17,657 nucleotides of DNA from Oscillospiraceae bacterium (GTDB lineage: Bacteria > Bacillota > Clostridia > Oscillospirales > Ruminococcaceae). The first letter of the stretch is position 1; every line of letters starts with the position of its first letter. The translations under genes and the position numbers were made by a program. This document shows positions 8,466-14,819 of the stretch, piece by piece. The notes beneath the pieces were generated by a model. It ran no database searches and was not told the DNA's origin. It saw only the letters and a program-made list of their open reading frames with translations. The stretch lies in NCBI GenBank assembly GCA_022511485.1, contig JAFLUJ010000164.1:1-17657 (forward strand). The letters are read 5' to 3'.

Positions 8466-8936
8466 ATGAATAACAAACCGCTTTTGAATCTTATTGATCA
8501 CAAAATACAGGAAATGGAACGTTACAACGAGATCACAAATCAGATGCTTTATGAAGATATTGATGGTGTGGGAGAGATCATTGATGAACGTCAGAGACTG
8601 ATAACCTCAATGGATGGTATATCCCTTGATATAAAGCAGTTTATAAACGATCAGTCTATAGAACACCAGGAAAAAATCAATAAAGTATTACAGTTTGAGG
8701 AAATTGATGGTCTTAACGGTGAGCTTCTGGAGCTTCAGGAAAAGATCAGACGCATACAGGAGCTTAAAGCACAGATCATTGAAAATGATGCCGCTGCATT
8801 CAACCGGCTTCGTGAAATGCATGATGAGATGTGGGAAAATCTTGAACATTCCGCAAAGAGCAAGCAGGTCATCAACTATTTTTCCAAAACAGCAATTGAT
8901 GTAAACAAAGGAAAAAGGTTGAATATTTCAAATTAA
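8466..8936 (+). CDS. Small helical protein, probable FlgN/FliT-type flagellar chaperone
   Basis: A 156-residue protein with no membrane segment or signal peptide, almost wholly alpha-helical and charged. The long amphipathic stretch LLELQEKIRRIQELKAQIIENDAAAFNRLREMHDEMWENL (split here for description, about residues 78-118) suggests a coiled coil. The C-terminal KQVINYF also occurs in chaperone-like proteins. I chose the ATG at 8466 because GGAGG (8450-8454) lies a suitable distance before it. The frame is open back to 8355, but that extension lacks a ribosome site and reads through the hairpin. Its position after fliS, its size and its helical character fit a FlgN- or FliT-like export chaperone, but I see no decisive motif. 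The gene's end contains the promoter of the following tRNA. Confidence 0.7.
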   Translation: MNNKPLLNLIDHKIQEMERYNEITNQMLYEDIDGVGEIIDERQRLITSMDGISLDIKQFINDQSIEHQEKINKVLQFEEIDGLNGELLELQEKIRRIQELKAQIIENDAAAFNRLREMHDEMWENLEHSAKSKQVINYFSKTAIDVNKGKRLNISN

Positions 8937-8947
8937 TGTGATATAAT
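8919..8947 (+). promoter_or_regulatory. Promoter for tRNA-Arg
   Basis: TTGAAT (8919-8924) and TATAAT (8942-8947) are separated by exactly 17 bases, a near-consensus vegetative promoter. A TG two bases upstream of the -10 box (TGTGATATAAT) strengthens it. Its -35 box lies inside the end of the preceding coding sequence. The expected transcript start is near 8954, at or inside the 5' arm of a leader hairpin. Confidence 0.8.
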
Positions 8948-8951
8948 AAAA

Positions 8952-8980
8952 CTGTCGGGTCGCAGGGCGCGGTCCGACAG
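8952..8980 (+). promoter_or_regulatory. Leader hairpin in the tRNA-Arg precursor
   Basis: CTGTCGG (8952-8958) and CCGACAG (8974-8980) form a perfect 7-bp stem, with an additional inner CGC/GCG possible. It ends 6 bases before the mature tRNA. No T-run follows, so it is not a terminator for the flagellar genes. The 3' arm is also complementary to CTGTCGG at 9049-9055 in the tRNA T-arm/acceptor, so two alternative foldings exist. Confidence 0.55.
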
Positions 8981-8986
8981 AATTAT

Positions 8987-9063
8987 GCGTCCGTAGCTCA
9001 GTTGGATAGAGCGTTAGACTCCGACTCTGAAGGCCGCAGGTTCGAATCCTGTCGGGCGCACCA
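8987..9063 (+). tRNA. tRNA-Arg, anticodon CCG
   Basis: A complete cloverleaf folds by hand. The acceptor stem pairs GCGTCCG (8987-8993) with CGGGCGC (9053-9059), with one G-T wobble. The D stem is GCTC/GAGC around AGTTGGATA. The anticodon stem TTAGA/TCTGA encloses the loop CTCCGAC. The variable loop has five bases, and the T stem GCAGG/CCTGT encloses TTCGAAT. The discriminator base is A9060 and CCA (9061-9063) is encoded. The anticodon at 9021-9023 is CCG, reading the arginine codon CGG. It has its own promoter upstream and a strong terminator 7 bases downstream. Confidence 0.97.
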
Positions 9064-9070
9064 TGCAAAA

Positions 9071-9115
9071 AATCCCGCAAACTCTTTTGTAAACTAGGTT
9101 TGCGGGATTGTTTTT
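9071..9115 (+). terminator. Intrinsic terminator after tRNA-Arg
   Basis: AATCCCGCAAAC (9071-9082) and GTTTGCGGGATT (9098-9109) form a perfect 12-bp stem with a 15-base loop, followed by GTTTTT. An A-run precedes the stem (9067-9072), so it could also work on the opposite strand. Confidence 0.92.
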
Positions 9116-9151
9116 ATATTCCATAATTTGAATTAAATATAAAATTTTGTG

Positions 9152-9192
9152 TTTGACGAAGATTTGACGAATATTTCGGTACATAACGAAAT
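9152..9192. repeat. Tandem TTTGACGAA repeats followed by an inverted repeat
   Basis: TTTGACGAA occurs at 9152-9160 and again at 9163-9171, spaced 11 bases apart, about one helical turn. It is followed by ATTTCG (9173-9178) and CGAAAT (9187-9192) around an 8-base spacer. Such an array just beyond a tRNA gene could be protein-binding sites, for example a regulator operator or the arm and core sites of a tyrosine recombinase. No integrase gene lies in the window, so the interpretation is open. Confidence 0.4.
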
Positions 9193-9292
9193 TATAAAGC
9201 CTTATTTTAAAGACTTTTTATAAACATTTCCAAATTGTTCTGGATATGAGACATAATTCCCATAAATCAAGTCATATTGATTATTTTCCTTG

Positions 9293-9307
9293 AAAGGAGG
9301 TGATAAC
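9293..9307 (+). promoter_or_regulatory. Near-perfect ribosome binding site of the microprotein gene
   Basis: AAAGGAGGTGATAAC stands immediately before ATG at 9308. The AAGGAGGTGAT core is fully complementary to the usual 3' end of 16S rRNA, with 7 bases from GGAGG to the start. This is the strongest ribosome site in the window and is the main reason to believe the short open frame behind it. Confidence 0.8.
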
Positions 9308-9457
9308 ATGGGAGATAATAGCATGATAGTCCTTGTTCTTATGGGAATTATTTCTGTGATCCTCATTCTTTCTGTTGTACATATTTCTGGTAAAGTTGAT
9401 GAAATATGTAAGACAATCAAAGAAATGTCAGAAGAACAGAAAAGACAGAAAAAGTAA
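9308..9457 (+). CDS. 49-residue single-pass membrane microprotein
   Basis: An ATG-to-TAA frame of 49 codons that I translated by hand: MGDNSMIVLVLMGIISVIL, then ILSVVHISGKVDEICKTIK, then EMSEEQKRQKK. Residues 6-25 are a single hydrophobic segment. The rest is a short amphipathic, strongly charged tail (KVDEICKTIKEMSEEQKRQKK) that would probably lie in the cytoplasm. There is one cysteine, in the tail. The near-perfect ribosome site argues for high translation. No family is recognised. Very small, one-helix proteins with very strong ribosome sites include type I toxins and holin-like peptides, as well as regulators of membrane partners. I see no antisense RNA promoter here, so a toxin call would be speculation. 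No convincing promoter was found directly upstream. Confidence 0.68.
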   Translation: MGDNSMIVLVLMGIISVILILSVVHISGKVDEICKTIKEMSEEQKRQKK

Positions 9458-9592
9458 AAAATCTCGACGACAGACAGGTGACCGAGCAAAAAAATTTTAT
9501 ACAGATATAGGCGAAATTATCTTAAAAACCATTTGAAAATAATCTTCGTACTGTGTTGAAGCTTTGGTGTCAAAATAATTTATAAAAAAATG

Positions 9593-9621
9593 TTGAAATT
9601 ATCTCCGAAATGATATATAAT
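9593..9621 (+). promoter_or_regulatory. Promoter for the SPFH/zinc-ribbon gene
   Basis: TTGAAA (9593-9598) and TATAAT (9616-9621) are separated by 17 bases, near-consensus for the housekeeping sigma factor. The transcript would start near 9628 and the coding start is at 9671. Confidence 0.8.
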
Positions 9622-9670
9622 TATTGTAAAGATATTTACTCTAAATATGCGATCAAAGGAGTTGTTACAC

Positions 9671-10993
9671 ATGGGTCTTATCAAAGCCGCAATGAGTGCA
9701 GTCGGAGGTAACCTTGCTGACCAGTGGAAGGAGTTTTTCTATTGTGAGGCTATGCCGTCGGATGTTCTTGTAAAAAAGGGTCAGAAAAAGATGAACGGAC
9801 GTTCCTCAAATAATAAGGGGGATGACAATATTATATCTCAGGGCTCTGGAATTGCTGTCGCGGACGGTCAGTGCATGATAATCGTGGAGAACGGCAGGAT
9901 CATAGATGTCTGTGCAGAACCGGGCAACTACGAGTTCAATATTTCCGGCGAACCTACTATTTTTGCCGGTGACCTTGGTACAAGCATAAAGGAGACATTT
10001 GCAAGCATCGGTTCGAGAATAGCTCACGGAGGCGTAGCTGCCACAGATACTAGAGTTTATTACTTCAATACAAAGGAGATTATCGGAAACAAATATGGTA
10101 CTCCCTCTCCTGTGCCTTTCCGTGTTGTGGATAAGAATATCGGACTTGATATAGATGTTTCTATCCGCTGCAATGGCGAGTATTCCTACAAGATCGTAGA
10201 CCCGCTTCTCTTCTATACAAACGTGTGCGGAAACGTTTCATCGGCATATTATAAATCCGAGATAGACAGTATGCTCAAAACGGAGCTTATGACCGCTCTC
10301 CAGCCGGCTTTTGCCAAGATCTCCGACATGGGTATCAGATACAGCTCCCTCCCGGGACATACAATGGAGATCGCAGACGCTCTGAACGAAGTCCTCTCTA
10401 AAAAGTGGACAGAGCTTCGTGGATTGAAGATCGCTTCCTTTGGCGTAAATTCAGTAACTATCCCGCCTGAGGATGAAAAGATGATAAAGGAGCTCCAGAG
10501 AACAGCCACAATGCGCGACCCCTCGATGGCAGCGGCTACAATGGTGGGAGCTCAGAGCGATGCAATGAAGGCAGCTGCAAGCAACAGCGCCGGAGCAATG
10601 ACCGGATTCATGGGAATGGGTATGGCTCAGCAGGCAGGAGGTCTTAACGCACAGGCTCTCTTTGGCATGGCACAGCAGAATCAGCAGGCACAGCAAGCTC
10701 AGGCTCAGAACGTTCCTTCCGGAGACACATGGACTTGTTCATGCGGAGCAAAGAACTCCACAAAATTCTGCTCGGAATGCGGCAAGCCTAAGCCATCTGC
10801 TGAGGGTTGGAGCTGTTCATGCGGAGCGGTAAACAAGGGCAAGTTCTGCTCCGAGTGCGGAAAGCCCAAGCCGGCAGGCGCTCCTCTCTACCGCTGCGAC
10901 AAATGCGGCTGGGAGCCCTCCGATCCCAAAAATCCGCCTAAATTCTGTCCTGAATGCGGAGATGTTTTTGACGAAAATGATATAACTCAGTAA
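9671..10993 (+). CDS. SPFH-domain protein with three C-terminal zinc ribbons (YdjI-like)
   Basis: A 440-residue cytoplasmic-looking protein. The ATG at 9671 is preferred over the in-frame ATG at 9647 because AAAGGAG (9655-9661) precedes it by 9 bases. Residues about 20-270 resemble the SPFH (stomatin/prohibitin-like) domain of the Bacillus YdjI group, also annotated as virion core protein-like: QWKEFFYCEAMPSDVLVKKG near the start, GEPTIFAGDLGTS, then DIDVSIRCNGEYSYKIVDP. Residues 285-350 are a Met/Ala/Gln-rich linker. Three zinc ribbons follow: C356, C358, C367, C370; C382, C384, C393, C396; and C409, C412, C426, C429. The first two are near duplicates (CGA.N..KFCSECGKPKP). It has its own promoter and terminator, so it is a single-gene unit. 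Relatives are linked to membrane-stress scaffolds, but the function here is not shown. Confidence 0.85.
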   Translation: MGLIKAAMSAVGGNLADQWKEFFYCEAMPSDVLVKKGQKKMNGRSSNNKGDDNIISQGSGIAVADGQCMIIVENGRIIDVCAEPGNYEFNISGEPTIFAGDLGTSIKETFASIGSRIAHGGVAATDTRVYYFNTKEIIGNKYGTPSPVPFRVVDKNIGLDIDVSIRCNGEYSYKIVDPLLFYTNVCGNVSSAYYKSEIDSMLKTELMTALQPAFAKISDMGIRYSSLPGHTMEIADALNEVLSKKWTELRGLKIASFGVNSVTIPPEDEKMIKELQRTATMRDPSMAAATMVGAQSDAMKAAASNSAGAMTGFMGMGMAQQAGGLNAQALFGMAQQNQQAQQAQAQNVPSGDTWTCSCGAKNSTKFCSECGKPKPSAEGWSCSCGAVNKGKFCSECGKPKPAGAPLYRCDKCGWEPSDPKNPPKFCPECGDVFDENDITQ

Positions 10994-10998
10994 AAATG

Positions 10999-11039
10999 AT
11001 CCTCCGTCCGGCTTTTTGTAAGTCCGGCGGAGGATTTTA
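10999..11039 (+). terminator. Intrinsic terminator after the SPFH gene
   Basis: ATCCTCCG (10999-11006) pairs with CGGAGGAT (11028-11035). After a bulged T the stem extends with CCGG (11008-11011) on CCGG (11024-11027). The tail is TTTTATTG. The hairpin begins five bases after the TAA stop. Confidence 0.9.
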
Positions 11040-11062
11040 TTGTTAAAACATTGTTTGCAGGC

Positions 11063-11091
11063 TTGACATTTTACGAAAAAAAGTGTATAAT
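11063..11091 (+). promoter_or_regulatory. Consensus promoter for the LRR lipoprotein gene
   Basis: TTGACA (11063-11068), 17 bases, then TATAAT (11086-11091): both boxes match the sigma-A consensus exactly, and TGTG just before the -10 box adds an extended element. The transcript should start near 11098, giving a leader of about 130 bases. Confidence 0.92.
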
Positions 11092-11119
11092 GTAACTTGG
11101 TATATCAATGTTTAAAGGC

Positions 11120-11161
11120 TGCGGCAGGTTCGGGCTGCGGTGCCGCATCTTTGTATGCGGC
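11120..11161 (+). promoter_or_regulatory. Leader RNA with two mutually exclusive hairpins
   Basis: TGCGGCA (11120-11126) can pair with TGCCGCA (11141-11147), giving a 14-base loop. GCCGCAT (11142-11148) can instead pair with ATGCGGC (11155-11161) around a 6-base loop. The central segment is shared, so only one of these 7-bp stems can form at a time. No U-run follows the second stem. It could act on translation or on binding of a factor. The pairing is seen; a regulatory switch is inferred. Confidence 0.45.
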
Positions 11162-11227
11162 GAAACAAAAAGATAGTCTTTCTCTGTCTTTATTGATAGT
11201 ATAATGTCCATGAAAGGAAGAATCAAT

Positions 11228-12265
11228 ATGAAAATAAAAAATTTATCCGCACTGCTTCTTTCTGCCTCTTTGACATTTTCCATGTCCGGATGTGCGATTC
11301 TGGAAAAGTTCGGATTAGGAGGCGATGACGCGGCGGAAACTACCGTGCCGCTGAATGCAGAGGGCTACGAGTCCCGCATCAAGGAGCTTGAAAGTCAGGT
11401 GGAATCCCTGAAAGCAGAGACTGTGGTCCAGATAGGATTCAGAGATAAAACTGACTATATTCTTGGAAAGGACAATCCCGCTGTAAGCGAGGCTGCTGCT
11501 CTTAAAGAGGAAGCTATGGCAGACCTTCCTGCTACTATTACAATAAAGGGAACAGAGTACAGCACAAGACTTACATCTCTTACGCTGAACAATATGAATC
11601 TTGATAATGATGACATCAAGGATCTGAAATATATGGTAAATCTTACCGAGCTTCATATGTATCAGAACCATGTTACCGATATTACCCCATTAAAGGGTCT
11701 TACCGGTCTTAAAACACTGTCACTGTTCAATAACGATATAACTGATATTTCTCCGCTGGCAGGACTTGTTTCCCTTGAGACCCTGTATCTGCGTGATAAT
11801 AATATCAGCAATATTTCTGCTCTTGATGGTCTGTATAATTTGCAGACGTTGGATATTTCAGGAAACAATATCAAGGATATTACTCCGCTTTCAGAATTAA
11901 GAGGACTTAAACTGCTTCGTATCAACGATAATGATATTGCGAATATTTCCGCTCTCAGCGGTCTTAAAAGCATGGACAGACTTCATATGCAGAACAACAG
12001 TATTTCCGATCTTGCGCCTCTGACAGCAATGGCTGATCTGACGGAAGTGTATCTGGAAAACAATGAAATTACTGATATTGAGCCTCTTATGTCCCTGACT
12101 TCCCTGGGATGGATAAAGCTTGGATATAATCCAATTGATAACTTCACCCCGCTTACACATCTTACGCAGCTCAAAAAGCTGTACATAGAGGGTATTGACA
12201 TTCCGGAAGACGAGATGCAGTCCCTGCAGGATAAGCTTCCCGACACAACAATCGTTACAAAATAA
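11228..12265 (+). CDS. Leucine-rich-repeat lipoprotein, internalin-type
   Basis: A 345-residue surface protein. The ATG at 11228 is chosen over the in-frame ATG at 11204 because GAAAGGAAGA precedes it properly and because it yields a clean lipoprotein signal: MKIKNL, a hydrophobic core and MSGC, with the lipidated Cys at 22. Residues 45-65 (ESRIKELESQVESLKAE) look like a short coiled coil. After a cap at about 115-138 come eight LRR units of exactly 22 residues, starting at residues 139, 161, 183, 205, 227, 249, 271 and 293. They follow the internalin pattern LxxLxLxxNxIxDIxPLxxL. A C-terminal cap ends at 345. It would sit on the outer face of the membrane and bind a protein or polysaccharide ligand, which the sequence does not identify. 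No sortase motif is present. Confidence 0.9.
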   Translation: MKIKNLSALLLSASLTFSMSGCAILEKFGLGGDDAAETTVPLNAEGYESRIKELESQVESLKAETVVQIGFRDKTDYILGKDNPAVSEAAALKEEAMADLPATITIKGTEYSTRLTSLTLNNMNLDNDDIKDLKYMVNLTELHMYQNHVTDITPLKGLTGLKTLSLFNNDITDISPLAGLVSLETLYLRDNNISNISALDGLYNLQTLDISGNNIKDITPLSELRGLKLLRINDNDIANISALSGLKSMDRLHMQNNSISDLAPLTAMADLTEVYLENNEITDIEPLMSLTSLGWIKLGYNPIDNFTPLTHLTQLKKLYIEGIDIPEDEMQSLQDKLPDTTIVTK

Positions 12266-12295
12266 ATAAGAACCTTTCTTCACAAGATATGTTCC

Positions 12296-12420
12296 TGGAT
12301 TTTCGAGCATAATTTTGGCGAAGACAAGGCAAAAATCCGCAGGCAAACTTGTTTGTCATGAATACTCCTGTATTTCAAGGATTTTTAACGCAGTATTCGG
12401 CAAAATTTGCCGAAAATCCA
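12296..12420. repeat. 125-base palindromic element upstream of aroF
   Basis: TGGATTTTCG (12296-12305) is a perfect inverted repeat of CGAAAATCCA (12411-12420). The pairing continues inward with bulges (AGCATAATTTTGGC against GGCAAAATTTGC). Inside lie an AAAAATCC/GGATTTTT pair (12331-12338 with 12379-12386) and the small hairpin TGAATAC-TCCT-GTATTTCA (12359-12377). The whole would fold as a closed multi-branch structure. It ends four bases before the aroF ribosome site. It looks like either a dispersed palindromic repeat (MITE-like) or a cis-acting leader RNA. No T-run follows it. Confidence 0.6.
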
Positions 12421-12437
12421 ATTTGGAGGAATAGAAA

Positions 12438-13454
12438 ATGATAATTATTCTTAAAAAGAATGCAGAGGCGGAATCCGTCCGCAGACTGGAAGAAATTCTT
12501 AAAAGCAAGGGTATAAGCACAAACCATATTCAGGGTGAGAACCAGAATATCATCGGTCTTGTGGGAGATACCTCTATCATAGACATGGACAACCTCTACG
12601 CACAGGATTGTGTTGAGGACATCCGCCGTGTTCAGGAGCCGTATAAAAAGGCTAACAGGAAATTCCATCCAGATGACACTGTTATCCCGGTGAGAAATAC
12701 GGTCATCGGCAATGGCTCACTTCAGATAATCGCAGGTCCATGCTCGGTTGAAAGCGAGGAGCAGATCATTACCACAGCTATCGCCTGCAAGAATGCGGGA
12801 GCAACAATGCTCCGAGGCGGAGCTTTCAAACCCAGAACCTCCCCATATTCTTTCCAGGGACTTGGCGCGGAAGGTATCAAGCTTCTCATAAAGGCAAGAG
12901 AGGAAACAGGACTTCCTATCGTTACTGAGATAATGAACAGCGCCGATCTTGACCTGTTCGCTGATGTTGATGTTATTCAGGTAGGCGCAAGAAATATGCA
13001 GAATTTCGAGCTTCTTAAGGCTCTGGGAAAATGCAGCAAGCCTATCCTGCTGAAAAGAGGACTGTCCAGCACTCTGGAAGAGCTGCTCATGTCCGCAGAA
13101 TATATCATGGCAGAGGGAAATATGAATGTTATCCTCTGTGAAAGAGGTATCCGTACCTTTGAGACTATGACAAGAAATACCTTCGATCTTTCCATGATAC
13201 CGCTTATGAAGGAAAAATCCCATCTGCCAATCTGTGCAGACCCATCCCACGCAACGGGAATCTACTCTCTTATCGAGCCTATGTCCCTTGCGGCAGTGAT
13301 CTCCGGTGCGGACGCTCTTGAAATCGAGGTACACAATGATCCTAAGAGTGCCCTTTCCGACGGCGGTCAGCAGCTTACTCCACAGAGATTTGCCGATATG
13401 ATGGTGAAGGTAAAGGATCTTGCCAGGTATTTAGGAAGGACATTAGGTAAGTAA
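12438..13454 (+). CDS. aroF: 3-deoxy-7-phosphoheptulonate (DAHP) synthase, type I-beta with regulatory N-domain
   Basis: It condenses phosphoenolpyruvate with erythrose-4-phosphate, the first step of aromatic amino acid synthesis. Residues 1-70 form the ferredoxin-like domain found in feedback-inhibited enzymes such as that of Thermotoga (MIIILKKNAEAESVRRL onward), so tyrosine or a similar end product may inhibit it. The barrel begins near 85. Family landmarks are AGPCSVES (99-106), GGAFKPRTSPYSFQG (127-141), LKRG (205-208) and ADPSHATG (267-274). Expected metal ligands are Cys102, His271, Glu297 and Asp308, all present. The length of 338 matches the family. GGAGGA lies 8 bases before the start. 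It is followed 21 bases later by aroA, so the two are co-transcribed. Confidence 0.96.
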   Translation: MIIILKKNAEAESVRRLEEILKSKGISTNHIQGENQNIIGLVGDTSIIDMDNLYAQDCVEDIRRVQEPYKKANRKFHPDDTVIPVRNTVIGNGSLQIIAGPCSVESEEQIITTAIACKNAGATMLRGGAFKPRTSPYSFQGLGAEGIKLLIKAREETGLPIVTEIMNSADLDLFADVDVIQVGARNMQNFELLKALGKCSKPILLKRGLSSTLEELLMSAEYIMAEGNMNVILCERGIRTFETMTRNTFDLSMIPLMKEKSHLPICADPSHATGIYSLIEPMSLAAVISGADALEIEVHNDPKSALSDGGQQLTPQRFADMMVKVKDLARYLGRTLGK

Positions 13455-13475
13455 ACTGAAAGGAATCTCATATTT

Positions 13476-14702
13476 ATGGATATAAAAGTCTATCCGTCAA
13501 AGCTGATCGGAAAATTAAATGCCCCATCTTCAAAGGCATATTCTCAGCGAATGATAATCGCTGCTGCTCTTGCAGGTGGAGTGTCGGAGGTTTCCAATTT
13601 AACTGTTTCAAAGGATATAAGTGTTTCCGCAGCTGCTATGGAGGATCTTGGCGCAACTGTTCATGCTGACGAGGGTACATTCACTATTTCCGGAATAAAA
13701 ACTCCCCCTGCAAAGGCGGATATAGACTGCTGCGAAAGCGGCGCGACCCTCAGATTTGTTATCCCGATTGCTGCGGCTCTGGGAACGGAATCTGTATTCA
13801 AGGGACAGGGAAAGCTTCCCCAGCGCCCTATTACTCCATATATCAGAGAGCTTTCCGCAAAGGGTATCACATTTGAACCTCAGGGAGGACTTCCGCTTCA
13901 TATGAGTGGCAGACTTCTCTCCGGAGAATATAAAATGGAGGGGGACATTTCCTCACAGTTTATCACCGGACTGCTTTACGCACTTCCTATTTGTCAGGGA
14001 GATTCGTCGGTAAAGCTTACGTCAGTATTACAGTCCAAGCCCTATGTTGATATGACAATAACAGCTCTGAAAAAGTTCGGAGTGGAAATAGAAGAGACAG
14101 AAGAAAGTGGATTACCTGTATATATTGTAAAAGGTGGTCAAAAATATACTCATTGTAATGTAAGTGTAGAGGGAGATTACTCTCAGGCAGCATTTTTTTA
14201 CGTTGCGAACGCACTGGGTTCAGAGATAGAGATAAAAAATCTTGATCCCGATACCGCACAGGGAGACAAGGCTATAGTTGATATTATCAATAGCTGCGGT
14301 AAGGAGCTCCAGCCCTTTACAGCAGATGTGGGAGATATACCCGATCTTGTGCCAATACTTACGGTATTGGGAAGTCTTACTAAGGGAACAAGCCGCATTG
14401 TAAATGCAGCGCGGCTTAAAATAAAGGAAAGCGACCGTCTTGTTGATGTAGCAAGGGCGCTTAACGCAATCGGAGGAAAGGTGACGGCAGGAGACGATTT
14501 TCTCGAAATGCATCCTGTGGAAAAATTCACAGGGGGAGAAGTCGACGCCTGCAATGACCACAGGATTGTGATGTCAGCGGCAATAGCTGCACTGTCATCT
14601 GATTCACCGGTAATTATCAAGGGAGCGGAAGCGGTAAACAAAAGCTATCCGAGGTTCTTTGAGGATTACAAGGCTCTTGGCGGAAAATTTGAAATACTCT
14701 GA
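13476..14702 (+). CDS. aroA: 3-phosphoshikimate 1-carboxyvinyltransferase (EPSP synthase)
   Basis: It transfers enolpyruvate from PEP to shikimate-3-phosphate, the penultimate step to chorismate. At 408 residues it is slightly shorter than the E. coli enzyme (427). Active-site equivalents are visible: Lys20 and Arg25 in PSSKAYSQR, Arg93 in ESGATLR, Arg117 in PQRPI, Ser159-Ser160-Gln161 in ISSQF, Asp290 in DIPDL, Glu318 and Arg321 in KESDR, and His362-Arg363 in NDHR. The glyphosate-sensitivity loop reads ESGATLRF rather than the E. coli NAGTAMRP, so the positions matching Thr97 and Pro101 are Ala and Phe. The start follows GAAAGGAATC. Its stop codon runs directly into a long hairpin (14702-14775). 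Confidence 0.96.
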   Translation: MDIKVYPSKLIGKLNAPSSKAYSQRMIIAAALAGGVSEVSNLTVSKDISVSAAAMEDLGATVHADEGTFTISGIKTPPAKADIDCCESGATLRFVIPIAAALGTESVFKGQGKLPQRPITPYIRELSAKGITFEPQGGLPLHMSGRLLSGEYKMEGDISSQFITGLLYALPICQGDSSVKLTSVLQSKPYVDMTITALKKFGVEIEETEESGLPVYIVKGGQKYTHCNVSVEGDYSQAAFFYVANALGSEIEIKNLDPDTAQGDKAIVDIINSCGKELQPFTADVGDIPDLVPILTVLGSLTKGTSRIVNAARLKIKESDRLVDVARALNAIGGKVTAGDDFLEMHPVEKFTGGEVDACNDHRIVMSAAIAALSSDSPVIIKGAEAVNKSYPRFFEDYKALGGKFEIL

Positions 14703-14775
14703 GAGCCTGTTTAGTATTGTGAAACCGTCAGATCTTACCGCAAGGATGGCGGTTGAAAGACGCTAAACAGGCTCT
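14702..14775. repeat. Long perfect-stemmed hairpin just after aroA
   Basis: AGAGCCTGTTTAG (14702-14714) and CTAAACAGGCTCT (14763-14775) are perfect 13-base inverted repeats. Inside, AACCGTCA (14723-14730) pairs with TGGCGGTT (14747-14754) with one G-T, and a short third stem closes around ACCGCA. The total is about 25 base pairs in 74 bases. No T-run follows, so it is not a standard intrinsic terminator. It may be a dispersed palindromic repeat or a cis-acting RNA between aroA and aroC. The first base is the last base of the aroA stop codon. Confidence 0.65.
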
Positions 14776-14819
14776 ATGTACGGATGTACAGACACACGCT
14801 GCGAACAGCTCTGTTGTTT

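Noticed and set aside
9461..9485. Minus-strand terminator (CTCG/CGAG with T-run) near the microprotein gene, which would suggest an antisense RNA
   Set aside because: The stem is only about four base pairs with a long loop, and no minus-strand promoter was found to pair with it.
9202..9489. 95-codon minus-strand open frame over the microprotein gene
   Set aside because: It has no ribosome site or family resemblance, and the plus-strand frame has a near-perfect ribosome site and a sensible membrane protein.
14198..14641. 147-codon minus-strand open frame inside aroA
   Set aside because: It is a mirror of a clearly identified EPSP synthase; long antisense frames are expected from the codon use here. 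The same applies to minus-strand frames inside fliD, flgL and aroC.
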